Shown here piece by piece: positions 1-5,975 of a DNA stretch of 7,771 nt. Position numbers and translations under genes: made by a program. The DNA comes from Sediminibacterium sp. Lineage in GTDB: Bacteria; Bacteroidota; Bacteroidia; Chitinophagales; Chitinophagaceae. The first letter of the stretch is position 1. The number at the start of each line of letters is the position of its first letter. Below the pieces are notes generated by a model. It saw nothing but the letters and a program-made list of their open reading frames with translations, searched no databases and was not told the origin of the DNA. The stretch covers positions 1 through 7,771 of the forward strand of contig JAOASV010000213.1 of assembly GCA_030158535.1 (NCBI GenBank), in the 5' to 3' direction.

Positions 1-1540
1 GTTCTACACCCCACTGATCAAAACTAAATACGTTCCAAATCACGCCTTGTACAAATATTTTATGTTCGTAGAGTGCAATTAAACTTCCTAGATTAAACGG
101 ATTAATTTCTTTGATTAAAAAGGAGTTGGTGGGTTTATTGCCTTCAAAAACTTTGTACGGCGTTAAACGTTTTACATCTTTTTCATCCATCGATGTTTTC
201 ATAAATTCCACCATCACTTCATTTTCAGATTTGCCATTTAGTAACGCTTCTGTTTGCGCAAAGAAATTGCTTAACAGTTTTACGTGGTGATCACCAATGG
301 CATTGTGTGAATTGGCAGGAGCAATAAAATCGGAAGGGATTAATAAAGTTCCTTGGTGTATAAGTTGGTAAAAAGCGTGCTGACCGTTGGTGCCTGGCTC
401 GCCCCAAATAACTGGGCCCGTTGCATAGTTAACAGGGTTTCCACTTCTGTCAATACTTTTACCGTTGCTTTCCATATTGCCTTGTTGGAAATAAGCAGCA
501 AAGCGGTGCATGTACTGATCGTAAGGTAAAATGGCTTCACTTTGTGCACCAAAAAAGTTGGTGTACCAAATGCCAATAAGCGCCATCAGTACCGAAATAT
601 TTTTATCAAATGGTGTAGACGCTACGTGCTTGTCGGTTGCTTCTGCGCCTTTTAGTAATGCTTCAAAATTGTTGTAGCCAATGGTTAGTGCAATAGATAG
701 TCCAATCGCACTCCATAAAGAGTAACGACCACCTACCCAGTCCCAAAATTCAAACATATTTTTTGGATCAATACCAAAAGCAGTTACAGCCTTTTCGTTG
801 GTACTAAGTGCCGCAAAATGAAGGGCAATATGTTTTTGGTCGGTAGCGTGTTGTAAAAACCAGTCTCTTGCCGTTTGGGCATTGGTCATGGTTTCTTGTG
901 TGGTAAATGTTTTAGAAGCAATTAAAAACAGCGTTTCGTCGGGCGTTACTTTTTTTAGTGTTTCTGCAATATGGGTACCATCTACATTGGATACAAAATA
1001 GGTTTGAATGCCTTCAACCCAGTAAGGTTTTAAGGCTTCAGTTACCATTACCGGACCTAAATCGCTTCCGCCAATGCCAATATTTACAATGTATTTGATT
1101 TTTTTACCGGTATAGCCTGTGTGCGTTCCGCTATGAATAGCCGCGCAAAATGCCTCCATTTGTGCACGCACTTTTTGAATACCAGACTTAATATCTGCGC
1201 CGTCCACTAAAATAGGGGTAGGGTCAAAACTTCTTAAAGCAGTATGTAAAACGGCTCTATTTTCTGTTTCGTTGATAGGTGCTCCAGCAAACTGCTCTGC
1301 AATAGCCTGCTTAACATTACAGTCTTCTGCAAGTTGTAATAAAAGCTTAAGGGTTTTTTCGTTGATGATATTTTTAGAATAATCAAAAAGGATTTCGCCA
1401 AGTGTAATTGAGAACTTTTTAAATCTATCCGGATCAGAAGCAAACAAATCACGCATATGTCTGCGATTCATTTCTTCTTCATAATGCTTTTGTAAAACAA
1501 ACCAAGCTTGCGTGTTGGTTGGGTTAATTCTGGCTAACAT
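1..1540 (-). CDS. pgi: glucose-6-phosphate isomerase (3' end cut by window edge)
   Basis: Interconverts glucose 6-phosphate and fructose 6-phosphate in the cytoplasm (glycolysis and gluconeogenesis). The reading frame is open from ATG at 1540 to the left edge, giving 513 residues. It aligns without gaps that matter to the E. coli-type enzyme (549 aa), so about 35 C-terminal residues lie outside. Visible landmarks are the sugar-phosphate site NIGIGGSDLGP (about residues 150-160), signature 1 GGRYS (270-274), the catalytic Glu in NMESNGK (about 357) and the ring-opening His in GTNGQH (about 388). The second signature reaches FDQWGVE at the very edge. The catalytic Lys expected three residues later (E. 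coli K514) is outside the window, not shown to be absent. The N-terminus (MLARINPTNTQAW) matches the family start. The gene starts 12 bp after the ltaE stop, so the two are probably co-transcribed. No Shine-Dalgarno is visible. Confidence 0.97.
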   Translation of the reverse strand, partial: MLARINPTNTQAWFVLQKHYEEEMNRRHMRDLFASDPDRFKKFSITLGEILFDYSKNIINEKTLKLLLQLAEDCNVKQAIAEQFAGAPINETENRAVLHTALRSFDPTPILVDGADIKSGIQKVRAQMEAFCAAIHSGTHTGYTGKKIKYIVNIGIGGSDLGPVMVTEALKPYWVEGIQTYFVSNVDGTHIAETLKKVTPDETLFLIASKTFTTQETMTNAQTARDWFLQHATDQKHIALHFAALSTNEKAVTAFGIDPKNMFEFWDWVGGRYSLWSAIGLSIALTIGYNNFEALLKGAEATDKHVASTPFDKNISVLMALIGIWYTNFFGAQSEAILPYDQYMHRFAAYFQQGNMESNGKSIDRSGNPVNYATGPVIWGEPGTNGQHAFYQLIHQGTLLIPSDFIAPANSHNAIGDHHVKLLSNFFAQTEALLNGKSENEVMVEFMKTSMDEKDVKRLTPYKVFEGNKPTNSFLIKEINPFNLGSLIALYEHKIFVQGVIWNVFSFDQWGVE

Positions 1541-1552
1541 AACGCTACAATT

Positions 1553-2566
1553 CTATAATTTATGTAATACAGCTATCGTTTCTTCTACCATAGCTGGGGT
1601 AATATCTAAATGGAGTACAAATCTAATTTGGTGTTCTGACACCGTAAAGGCAAATATGTTAAATGGTTGCAATATCTTAATAAGTTCTGGGGCGGTAAAG
1701 CGTCCTTTTACTTCAAATATGATGATATTGGTTTCTACGGGCAGTATTTCTCCCACAAAATCTAGTTCAGATAGGGCGGCCGCGAGTTGCTTGGCATGGG
1801 TATGATCCTGGGCAAAACGCTCAATATTATTTTCTAGGGCATAAATACCAGCAGCCGCTATAAAGCCAGCTTGTCTCATGCCGCCTCCAAATACCTTTCT
1901 AAAACGCTTGGCTTTTTTAATAAAGCCTCCGTTGCCTAAAAGCAAACTTCCAATAGGAGCGCCCAGGCCTTTGCTTAGGCAAATGCTAATACTGTCAAAT
2001 GTCTCACCGTAACTAAGAGCAGTGTCTCCGGTAGCGACAAGTGCGTTAAAAAGTCTGGCACCATCTAAATGAAGTGCTAAATTTTTAATTGAACAAACCT
2101 CTCTAATAGGTTTAATATCAGATAGTTGATAAATACTTCCTCCGGCACGGTTTACGGTATTTTCCAGTGAGACAAGGGTAGAAGGTGGCTTGTGAATGTC
2201 GTCGGGATTAATAGAAGCCGCAACCATACTAGCGGTAATTCGGCCTCTGTCGCCCCTTAATAAACGAACTGACGCGCCCGAATTAAAGGCGATGCCTCCG
2301 CCTTCATACTGGTAAATATGAGAAAGCTCGTCACAAATAACTTCGTCGCCTGCATTTGTATGACATTTAATCGCTAACTGATTGGTCATGGTCCCGCTCG
2401 GACAAAAGAGGGCAGCTTCCATTCCAAACATGGTAGCGGCCATTTTTTCGAGGGCATTTACGGTAGGATCTTCGCCAAAAACATCGTCACCCACGGGCGC
2501 GCTAGACATGGCGGCCAACATTTTTGGGCTAGGTTTTGTTACAGTATCGGACCTAAAGTCTATCAT
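1553..2566 (-). CDS. ltaE: low-specificity L-threonine aldolase (PLP-dependent)
   Basis: A fold-type I PLP enzyme that splits L-threonine or L-allo-threonine into glycine and acetaldehyde. It supplies glycine or degrades threonine in the cytoplasm. The 337 residues match the usual length of about 335-345. The N-terminus MIDFRSDTVTKPS is the family signature start. PSGTM (56-60) contacts the PLP phosphate, and His83 in LSHIYQYEGGG stacks on the cofactor. HLDGAR (167-172) holds the Asp that pairs with the pyridine nitrogen and the substrate-binding Arg. Lys199 in LSKGLGAPIGS is the expected Schiff-base lysine, and Arg315 fits the carboxylate-binding Arg of the family. All key residues are present. 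It is the first gene of a likely ltaE-pgi unit and is divergent from rpoD. The ATG lies only 5 nt from a promoter-like -7 box, so the transcript may be almost leaderless. Stereospecificity (threo or allo) cannot be read from the sequence. Confidence 0.95.
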   Translation of the reverse strand: MIDFRSDTVTKPSPKMLAAMSSAPVGDDVFGEDPTVNALEKMAATMFGMEAALFCPSGTMTNQLAIKCHTNAGDEVICDELSHIYQYEGGGIAFNSGASVRLLRGDRGRITASMVAASINPDDIHKPPSTLVSLENTVNRAGGSIYQLSDIKPIREVCSIKNLALHLDGARLFNALVATGDTALSYGETFDSISICLSKGLGAPIGSLLLGNGGFIKKAKRFRKVFGGGMRQAGFIAAAGIYALENNIERFAQDHTHAKQLAAALSELDFVGEILPVETNIIIFEVKGRFTAPELIKILQPFNIFAFTVSEHQIRFVLHLDITPAMVEETIAVLHKL

Positions 2567-2571
2567 GGCTG

Positions 2572-2600
2572 CGAAGATAAGATTCCAAATCGTAATAAAA
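2572..2600 (-). promoter_or_regulatory. putative Bacteroidota-type promoter of ltaE-pgi
   Basis: Read on the minus strand, TATCTTCG (2579 down to 2572) matches 7 of 8 positions of the TAnnTTTG -7 box. A TTTT (2600 to 2597) lies 17 nt upstream, close to the TTTG -33 element. The box ends 5 nt before the ltaE ATG, so transcription would begin at or a few bases before the start codon. This is motif matching only. Confidence 0.5.
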
Positions 2601-2635
2601 TCGACATTTTATGCGGTTTTTGTAGGGCAATTTTG

Positions 2636-2643
2636 TATCTTCG
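2636..2643 (+). promoter_or_regulatory. rpoD: putative -7 box of the rpoD promoter
   Basis: TATCTTCG on the plus strand matches 7 of 8 positions of the Bacteroidota TAnnTTTG element and would give a leader of about 35 nt before the rpoD ATG. The -33 partner is poor: the nearest TTTG (2619-2622) is only 13 nt upstream. An overlapping alternative is CAATTTTG at 2628-2635 with TTTT 17 nt upstream (2607-2610). The stretch is clearly promoter-like, but the exact box is uncertain. Confidence 0.45.
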
Positions 2644-2684
2644 CCAACTTTATAAGCTATTCAAAGAACTAATCGTAAGACAGC

Positions 2685-3542
2685 ATGAGGCAGCTCAAAA
2701 TCGCTACACAGATTACCAACCGTGACTCGCAAGCAGTTGAAAAATACCTTCAAGAAATTTCTAAAATTTCAATGATTACGCCAGAAGAGGAAACTACTTT
2801 GGCGCAACGCATTAAAATGGGGGATCAACGTGCACTCGATAAATTGGTGCAAGCCAATTTACGTTTCGTGGTTTCGGTTGCTAAACAATACCAACACCAA
2901 GGTTTGTCTTTATCTGATTTAATCAATGAAGGAAATCTAGGTCTTATAAAAGCAGCGCAACGTTTTGATGAAACAAAAGGTTTCAAATTCATTTCTTATG
3001 CGGTATGGTGGATTCGTCAATCTATTTTGCAAGCATTAGCAGAGCAAGGTCGTTTGGTGCGTTTACCTCAAAACAAAATTGGTACCTACAATAAAGCCAA
3101 TAAAGCATATATGGCTTTTGAGCAGGAGCATGAGCGTGAGCCTTCTACCGAGGAGTTAGCAGAAATTTTAGAAATGTCTGAAACGGAAATCAATAATATT
3201 TTTCAATCAAACACACGTCACACTTCACTAGATGCACCAGTGCACGAAGCAGAAGATGTAGCCATGGGTGATTTATTGGAAGGTTCTGATGATACCGATG
3301 AAGACGTTATGAAAGACTCTTTACGTGAAGAAATCAGACGCGTTTTAAAATCGTTAAGCCCTCGTGAAGCAGAAATTGTAAATGCATATTTTGGTTTAGA
3401 TGGCGAAAATGGTGTAACCATTGAGCAAATTGGAATGAAATATGATTTAACCAAAGAGCGTATCAGACAAATTAAAGAGCGCGCTATTAAACGTTTGCAA
3501 AAAGCACGTTATAGCAACGCCTTAAAAGCTTATTTGGGCTAA
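2685..3542 (+). CDS. rpoD: primary (housekeeping) RNA polymerase sigma factor, short Bacteroidota type
   Basis: A sigma-70 group 1 subunit that directs core RNA polymerase to most promoters. The 285 residues begin MRQLKI and end KAYLG, typical of the Bacteroidota primary sigma. The long N-terminal region 1.1 of the E. coli protein is absent, as is normal in this phylum. Region 1.2 is around 14-45 (SQAVEKYLQEISKI). Region 2 is about 51-121, with the core-binding and -10 segments DLINEGNLGLIKAAQRFD and GFKFISYAVWWIRQSI. Region 3 is about 125-205 (RLVRLPQNKIG and TSLDAPV). Region 4 is about 218-272, with the helix-turn-helix VTIEQIGMKYDLTKERIRQI contacting the upstream element. No region looks damaged. 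The gene has its own divergent promoter region upstream and a strong intrinsic terminator 18 bp after the stop. It is the expected reader of the TAnnTTTG-type sites elsewhere in this window. Confidence 0.97.
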   Translation: MRQLKIATQITNRDSQAVEKYLQEISKISMITPEEETTLAQRIKMGDQRALDKLVQANLRFVVSVAKQYQHQGLSLSDLINEGNLGLIKAAQRFDETKGFKFISYAVWWIRQSILQALAEQGRLVRLPQNKIGTYNKANKAYMAFEQEHEREPSTEELAEILEMSETEINNIFQSNTRHTSLDAPVHEAEDVAMGDLLEGSDDTDEDVMKDSLREEIRRVLKSLSPREAEIVNAYFGLDGENGVTIEQIGMKYDLTKERIRQIKERAIKRLQKARYSNALKAYLG

Positions 3543-3560
3543 TTAAAAATAATAAAAGAG

Positions 3561-3596
3561 AAGCCCCTACAAGTAATTATTGTTGGGGCTTTTTTT
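3561..3596 (+). terminator. intrinsic terminator after rpoD
   Basis: The arms AAGCCCC (3561-3567) and GGGGCTT (3585-3591) form a 7-bp stem. It extends past one T-T mismatch by ACAA/TTGT (3569-3572 with 3580-3583) around a 7-nt loop, and a run of T follows (3590-3596). This is a textbook rho-independent terminator. It ends only 15 bp before the trxB start codon. Confidence 0.9.
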
Positions 3597-3611
3597 GTAA
3601 AATATAAGTTT

Positions 3612-4559
3612 ATGTCTCAAGAAATTTCAGAAAAAGTACACGTTTTAATTATTGGTTCTGGACCTGCAGGTTATACAGCTGCTATTTATGCGGCACGTGC
3701 TAACATGAAACCTGTTTTATACCAAGGTATTCAACCAGGCGGTCAGTTAACCATTACAACCGAGGTTGAAAATTATCCGGGTTATCCAGATGGTATTCAA
3801 GGACCAGAAATGATGGTACATTTCGAATCGCAGGCAAAACGTATGGGTGCAGATATCAGATATGGTATGGCTACCAAAGTAGATTTTAGCAAGCGTCCAT
3901 TTTTAGTAGAAATTGACGAAGAAAAATGGATTGCTGCAGATACGGTTATTATTTCTACAGGTGCTTCTGCAAAATGGTTAGGCCTAGAAAGCGAGCAGCG
4001 ATTAAATGGTTTTGGTGTAAGTGCTTGCGCTGTGTGTGATGGATTTTTCTTTAAAGGAAAAGAAGTGGCCATTGTAGGTGCTGGTGATACCGCTGCTGAA
4101 GAAGCCGTGTATTTATCTAAACTATGTACAACCGTTCACATGTTTGTTAGAAAAGAACAAATGCGTGCAAGTAAAGTAATGCAAGACCGTGTTTTAAATA
4201 CGCCAAACATTAAAGTATACTGGAACACAGATACCGACGAAATTTTAGGCGCACAAAAAGTAGAAGCAGTACGTATTAAAAATAATAAAACGGGCGACAC
4301 TCAAGAAATACCTATTTCAGGATTTTTTGTTGCCATTGGTCACGAGCCTAATAGCAAAATATTTAAGGACTACCTAGATATGGATGAAACCGGATATATC
4401 ACAACCATTCCGGGTACCACCAAAACAAATGTTCCAGGTGTTTTTGCAGCAGGTGATGTGCAAGATAAAAATTACAGACAAGCTGTTACAGCTGCTGGAA
4501 GCGGTTGTATGGCAGCACTTGACGCAGAACGTTATTTAACAGCAGAAGGCCTGGCTTAA
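3612..4559 (+). CDS. trxB: thioredoxin reductase (NADPH, FAD)
   Basis: A cytoplasmic flavoprotein that uses NADPH to reduce thioredoxin, feeding ribonucleotide reduction, disulfide repair and peroxide defence. The 315 residues are the normal length of the low-molecular-weight bacterial enzyme. The FAD-binding motif GSGPAG is at 15-20 with TAAIYAARA after it. The redox pair is Cys139-Ala-Val-Cys142 in SACAVCDG. The NADPH domain has GAGDTAAEEA (156-165) and the phosphate-binding VRKEQMRASK segment (about 179-188). The C-terminal FAD motif is FAAGDVQDKNYRQAVTAAGSG (278 onward). All catalytic features are intact. It is the first gene of a four-gene run, with folB 9 bp downstream. There is no recognisable promoter in the 15 bp between the rpoD terminator and the ATG, so its promoter must overlap the terminator, lie within rpoD, or transcription must read through. 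Confidence 0.96.
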   Translation: MSQEISEKVHVLIIGSGPAGYTAAIYAARANMKPVLYQGIQPGGQLTITTEVENYPGYPDGIQGPEMMVHFESQAKRMGADIRYGMATKVDFSKRPFLVEIDEEKWIAADTVIISTGASAKWLGLESEQRLNGFGVSACAVCDGFFFKGKEVAIVGAGDTAAEEAVYLSKLCTTVHMFVRKEQMRASKVMQDRVLNTPNIKVYWNTDTDEILGAQKVEAVRIKNNKTGDTQEIPISGFFVAIGHEPNSKIFKDYLDMDETGYITTIPGTTKTNVPGVFAAGDVQDKNYRQAVTAAGSGCMAALDAERYLTAEGLA

Positions 4560-4568
4560 TTTTTTATT

Positions 4569-4934
4569 ATGACCCAAACCATACAATTAGTTGATATTTT
4601 ACTGCATGGTTATCATGGGTTATTTGAAGAAGAAAAATTAGTAGGCAATACTTTTAAAATCAACGTTACTGTTGTTTATCAGCCCAGTAGTTTTCCTATC
4701 ACACAGTTAGCTGATACCATCGATTATGGTGCTGTGTTTTCTATTTTACAACATCAAATGAAGGCGGCAACACCTTTACTAGAAACCGTTGCTGCTAATT
4801 TTACACTTGCTGTTTTTGAAAAGTTTTCTGCTGCACAGGAAATTTCTATACATATTCAAAAAATGGTACCGCCCATTTCAGGTATGGTAGGTTCTGTAGC
4901 CGTGGGTTTAACCATGAACCGTAAAGATTTGTAG
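4569..4934 (+). CDS. folB: dihydroneopterin aldolase
   Basis: Converts 7,8-dihydroneopterin to 6-hydroxymethyl-7,8-dihydropterin and glycolaldehyde in folate synthesis. It is cytoplasmic, and the family usually forms an octamer of two tetramer rings. The 121 residues are the usual length of about 118-124. The N-terminal GYHGLFEEEKLVGN (14-27) is the family hallmark and carries the conserved active-site Glu near 21-22. ADTIDYG (48-54) holds the conserved Tyr53. LLETVA (70-75) has the pterin-anchoring Glu72. IQKMVPPISG (96-105) has the catalytic Lys98. All key residues are present, so an active enzyme is expected. The start follows the trxB stop by 9 bp, without a Shine-Dalgarno. The stop is 2 bp before the next ATG, suggesting coupling. 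No other folate gene is in the window. Confidence 0.93.
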   Translation: MTQTIQLVDILLHGYHGLFEEEKLVGNTFKINVTVVYQPSSFPITQLADTIDYGAVFSILQHQMKAATPLLETVAANFTLAVFEKFSAAQEISIHIQKMVPPISGMVGSVAVGLTMNRKDL

Positions 4935-4936
4935 TC

Positions 4937-5701
4937 ATGAAAAAAATAATCTTTTTGTTAGCCATAATTGTTGGTGCATTTTTAAATTTTGCGCAAGCAC
5001 AGGATATTGCAACTTTATTAAAAGAAGGTTTGCAATTGGAGCGTTCTCAAAAAGAAATTGAAGCATTAGATAAATACAAACTGGTATTAAGTCAGGAGCC
5101 AACCAATATAACAGCGCTGGTTAAAGCTGCAGAACTTTCTACCATGCTTGCTGGCTTTAATGAAAAAGATACGAAGTCAAAACAATTGTTTTTATCATCG
5201 GCTGGTGCATATGCCGTAAGAGCGTATAGCGCCAATCCAAAAAACGCAGAAGCTGCTTATGTAATGGCATTAACGCAGGCTAAACTTTCTGAAATTCAAC
5301 CCGACAATAAAAAATTGATTGAGTGTGTGCGTAATACAAAAATATATGCAGACGAAGCGCTTGCCATTAATCCGGGTCATGCCAAAGCAAATTTTACCCT
5401 AGGGAAGTGGCATATGGAAATGGCCAATTTAAACCTTGTAAAAAAAGCGGCCGTTAAACTCATGTATGGTGGACTACCCGAAGGAAGTATGGATAGTGCC
5501 ATTGTATATCTAGAAAAAGCAAGAACTCTAGATCCTTATTTTGTAAATACCTATTTAGAGCTTGCAAAAATTTACGATCAGTTGCATCAGCCTACAAAAG
5601 TATTAGAAGTGCTTACCAAAATGGTAAAACTTCCTACCAGAAAAACAGAAGATATTTCATTAAAAGCTGCCGGTGCTAAAATGTTAGCAGCTGCACAATA
5701 A
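4937..5701 (+). CDS. secreted/periplasmic TPR protein resembling the RMDN (FAM82) family
   Basis: The 254 residues begin with a signal peptide: MKK, a hydrophobic core at 4-18, and AQA before a likely signal peptidase I cut after Ala21. There is no Cys at the cut, so it is not a lipoprotein. The mature part is alpha-helical with TPR-like repeats near 24-57 (YKLVLSQEPTN), 84-118 (RAYSANPKNAEAAY), 136-162 (ADEALAINPGHAKANF) and 185-218 (YLEKARTLDPYF). The C-terminal half resembles eukaryotic regulator of microtubule dynamics proteins as I remember them: GKWHMEM at 156-162, a KLMYGGLPEGSMDSA segment (174-188) like their LFG-PP-S block, then KARTLDP and a late TEDISLKAA (238-246). Function in bacteria is unknown to me; a scaffold or binding role in the periplasm is a guess. 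It sits 2 bp after folB and 10 bp before the acyl-CoA-binding protein. The TPR and signal-peptide calls are firm; the RMDN link is from memory of motifs. Confidence 0.85.
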   Translation: MKKIIFLLAIIVGAFLNFAQAQDIATLLKEGLQLERSQKEIEALDKYKLVLSQEPTNITALVKAAELSTMLAGFNEKDTKSKQLFLSSAGAYAVRAYSANPKNAEAAYVMALTQAKLSEIQPDNKKLIECVRNTKIYADEALAINPGHAKANFTLGKWHMEMANLNLVKKAAVKLMYGGLPEGSMDSAIVYLEKARTLDPYFVNTYLELAKIYDQLHQPTKVLEVLTKMVKLPTRKTEDISLKAAGAKMLAAAQ

Positions 5702-5711
5702 ATAAACAACC

Positions 5712-5975
5712 ATGGAATTACAAGCAAAATTTGAAGCAGCATTTGAAAAAACAAAAACCTTAACGGAAAAGCCGGACAACGAAACGCTGCTTTCATTGTA
5801 TTCTTTATATAAGCAAGGGACTATTGGTGATGCTACAGATGCTAACAAGCCAGAAAATGCTTTTGATTTTGTGGCGACTTTTAAATTTAATGCTTGGCAA
5901 AAATTAGCGGGTATGTCTAAAGAGGATGCGATGAGGTCTTACATCGATTTAGTAGACAAATTAGTACTTGGCTAG
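5712..5975 (+). CDS. acyl-CoA-binding protein (ACBP family)
   Basis: A small cytosolic four-helix protein that binds medium- and long-chain acyl-CoA esters, buffering and delivering them. The 87 residues match the single-domain family (about 86-90). The core LYSLYKQGTIGDA (29-41) corresponds to the family YSxYKQAT-GD motif. FKFNAWQKLAGMSKEDAM (57-74) matches the second conserved block, and SYIDLVDKL (76-84) ends the domain. The ligand contacts known from bovine ACBP are retained: Tyr30 (Y28), Lys34 (K32), Lys58 (K54) and Tyr77 (Y73). It has no signal peptide. The start is 10 bp after the TPR gene stop. The last 15 bp, including the stop, overlap the end of the convergent MATE gene. The family is common in eukaryotes and patchy in bacteria. 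Confidence 0.93.
   Translation: MELQAKFEAAFEKTKTLTEKPDNETLLSLYSLYKQGTIGDATDANKPENAFDFVATFKFNAWQKLAGMSKEDAMRSYIDLVDKLVLG

Larger units (their letters stand above)
3612..5975 (+). other. predicted operon: trxB - folB - RMDN-like TPR - ACBP
   Basis: Four plus-strand genes are separated by 9, 2 and 10 bp, with no terminator-like hairpin or promoter-like box in the gaps. Such spacing usually means a single transcript with coupled translation. The run ends at a convergent 15-bp overlap with the MATE gene. No clear intrinsic terminator follows, only a short T run straight after the last stop. Co-transcription is inferred from spacing. Confidence 0.7.

Noticed and set aside
340..1452. Small minus-strand ORFs at 340-576 and 1234-1452
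   Set aside because: They lie in another frame of pgi, whose own uninterrupted frame contains all the family motifs. Their translations look like no protein family.
1553..2566. Possible horizontal acquisition of ltaE, whose DNA has some GC-richer patches such as a GCGGCCGC site near 1777
   Set aside because: The impression is by eye only, the family is common in Bacteroidota, and there are no flanking repeats, integrase or tRNA.
1512..2672. Plus-strand ORFs opposite ltaE (1512-1805 and 2382-2672)
   Set aside because: Both are antisense to a clear threonine aldolase. The second would also run across the divergent promoter region, and neither has recognisable domains.
3218..4072. Minus-strand ORFs inside rpoD (3218-3454) and trxB (3797-4072)
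   Set aside because: They are shadows of well-conserved genes on the other strand, with low-complexity Ser/Pro-rich translations.
5587..5796. Minus-strand ORF of 69 codons across the TPR/ACBP junction
   Set aside because: The hydrophobic stretch suggests a small membrane protein, but it is antisense to two real genes and has no supporting promoter or family match.
5929..5946. Hairpin CGATG ... CATCG near the end of the ACBP gene, considered as a terminator for the MATE gene
   Set aside because: The stem is only 5 bp with an 8-nt loop and no T run on either strand, and it lies within conserved ACBP coding sequence.
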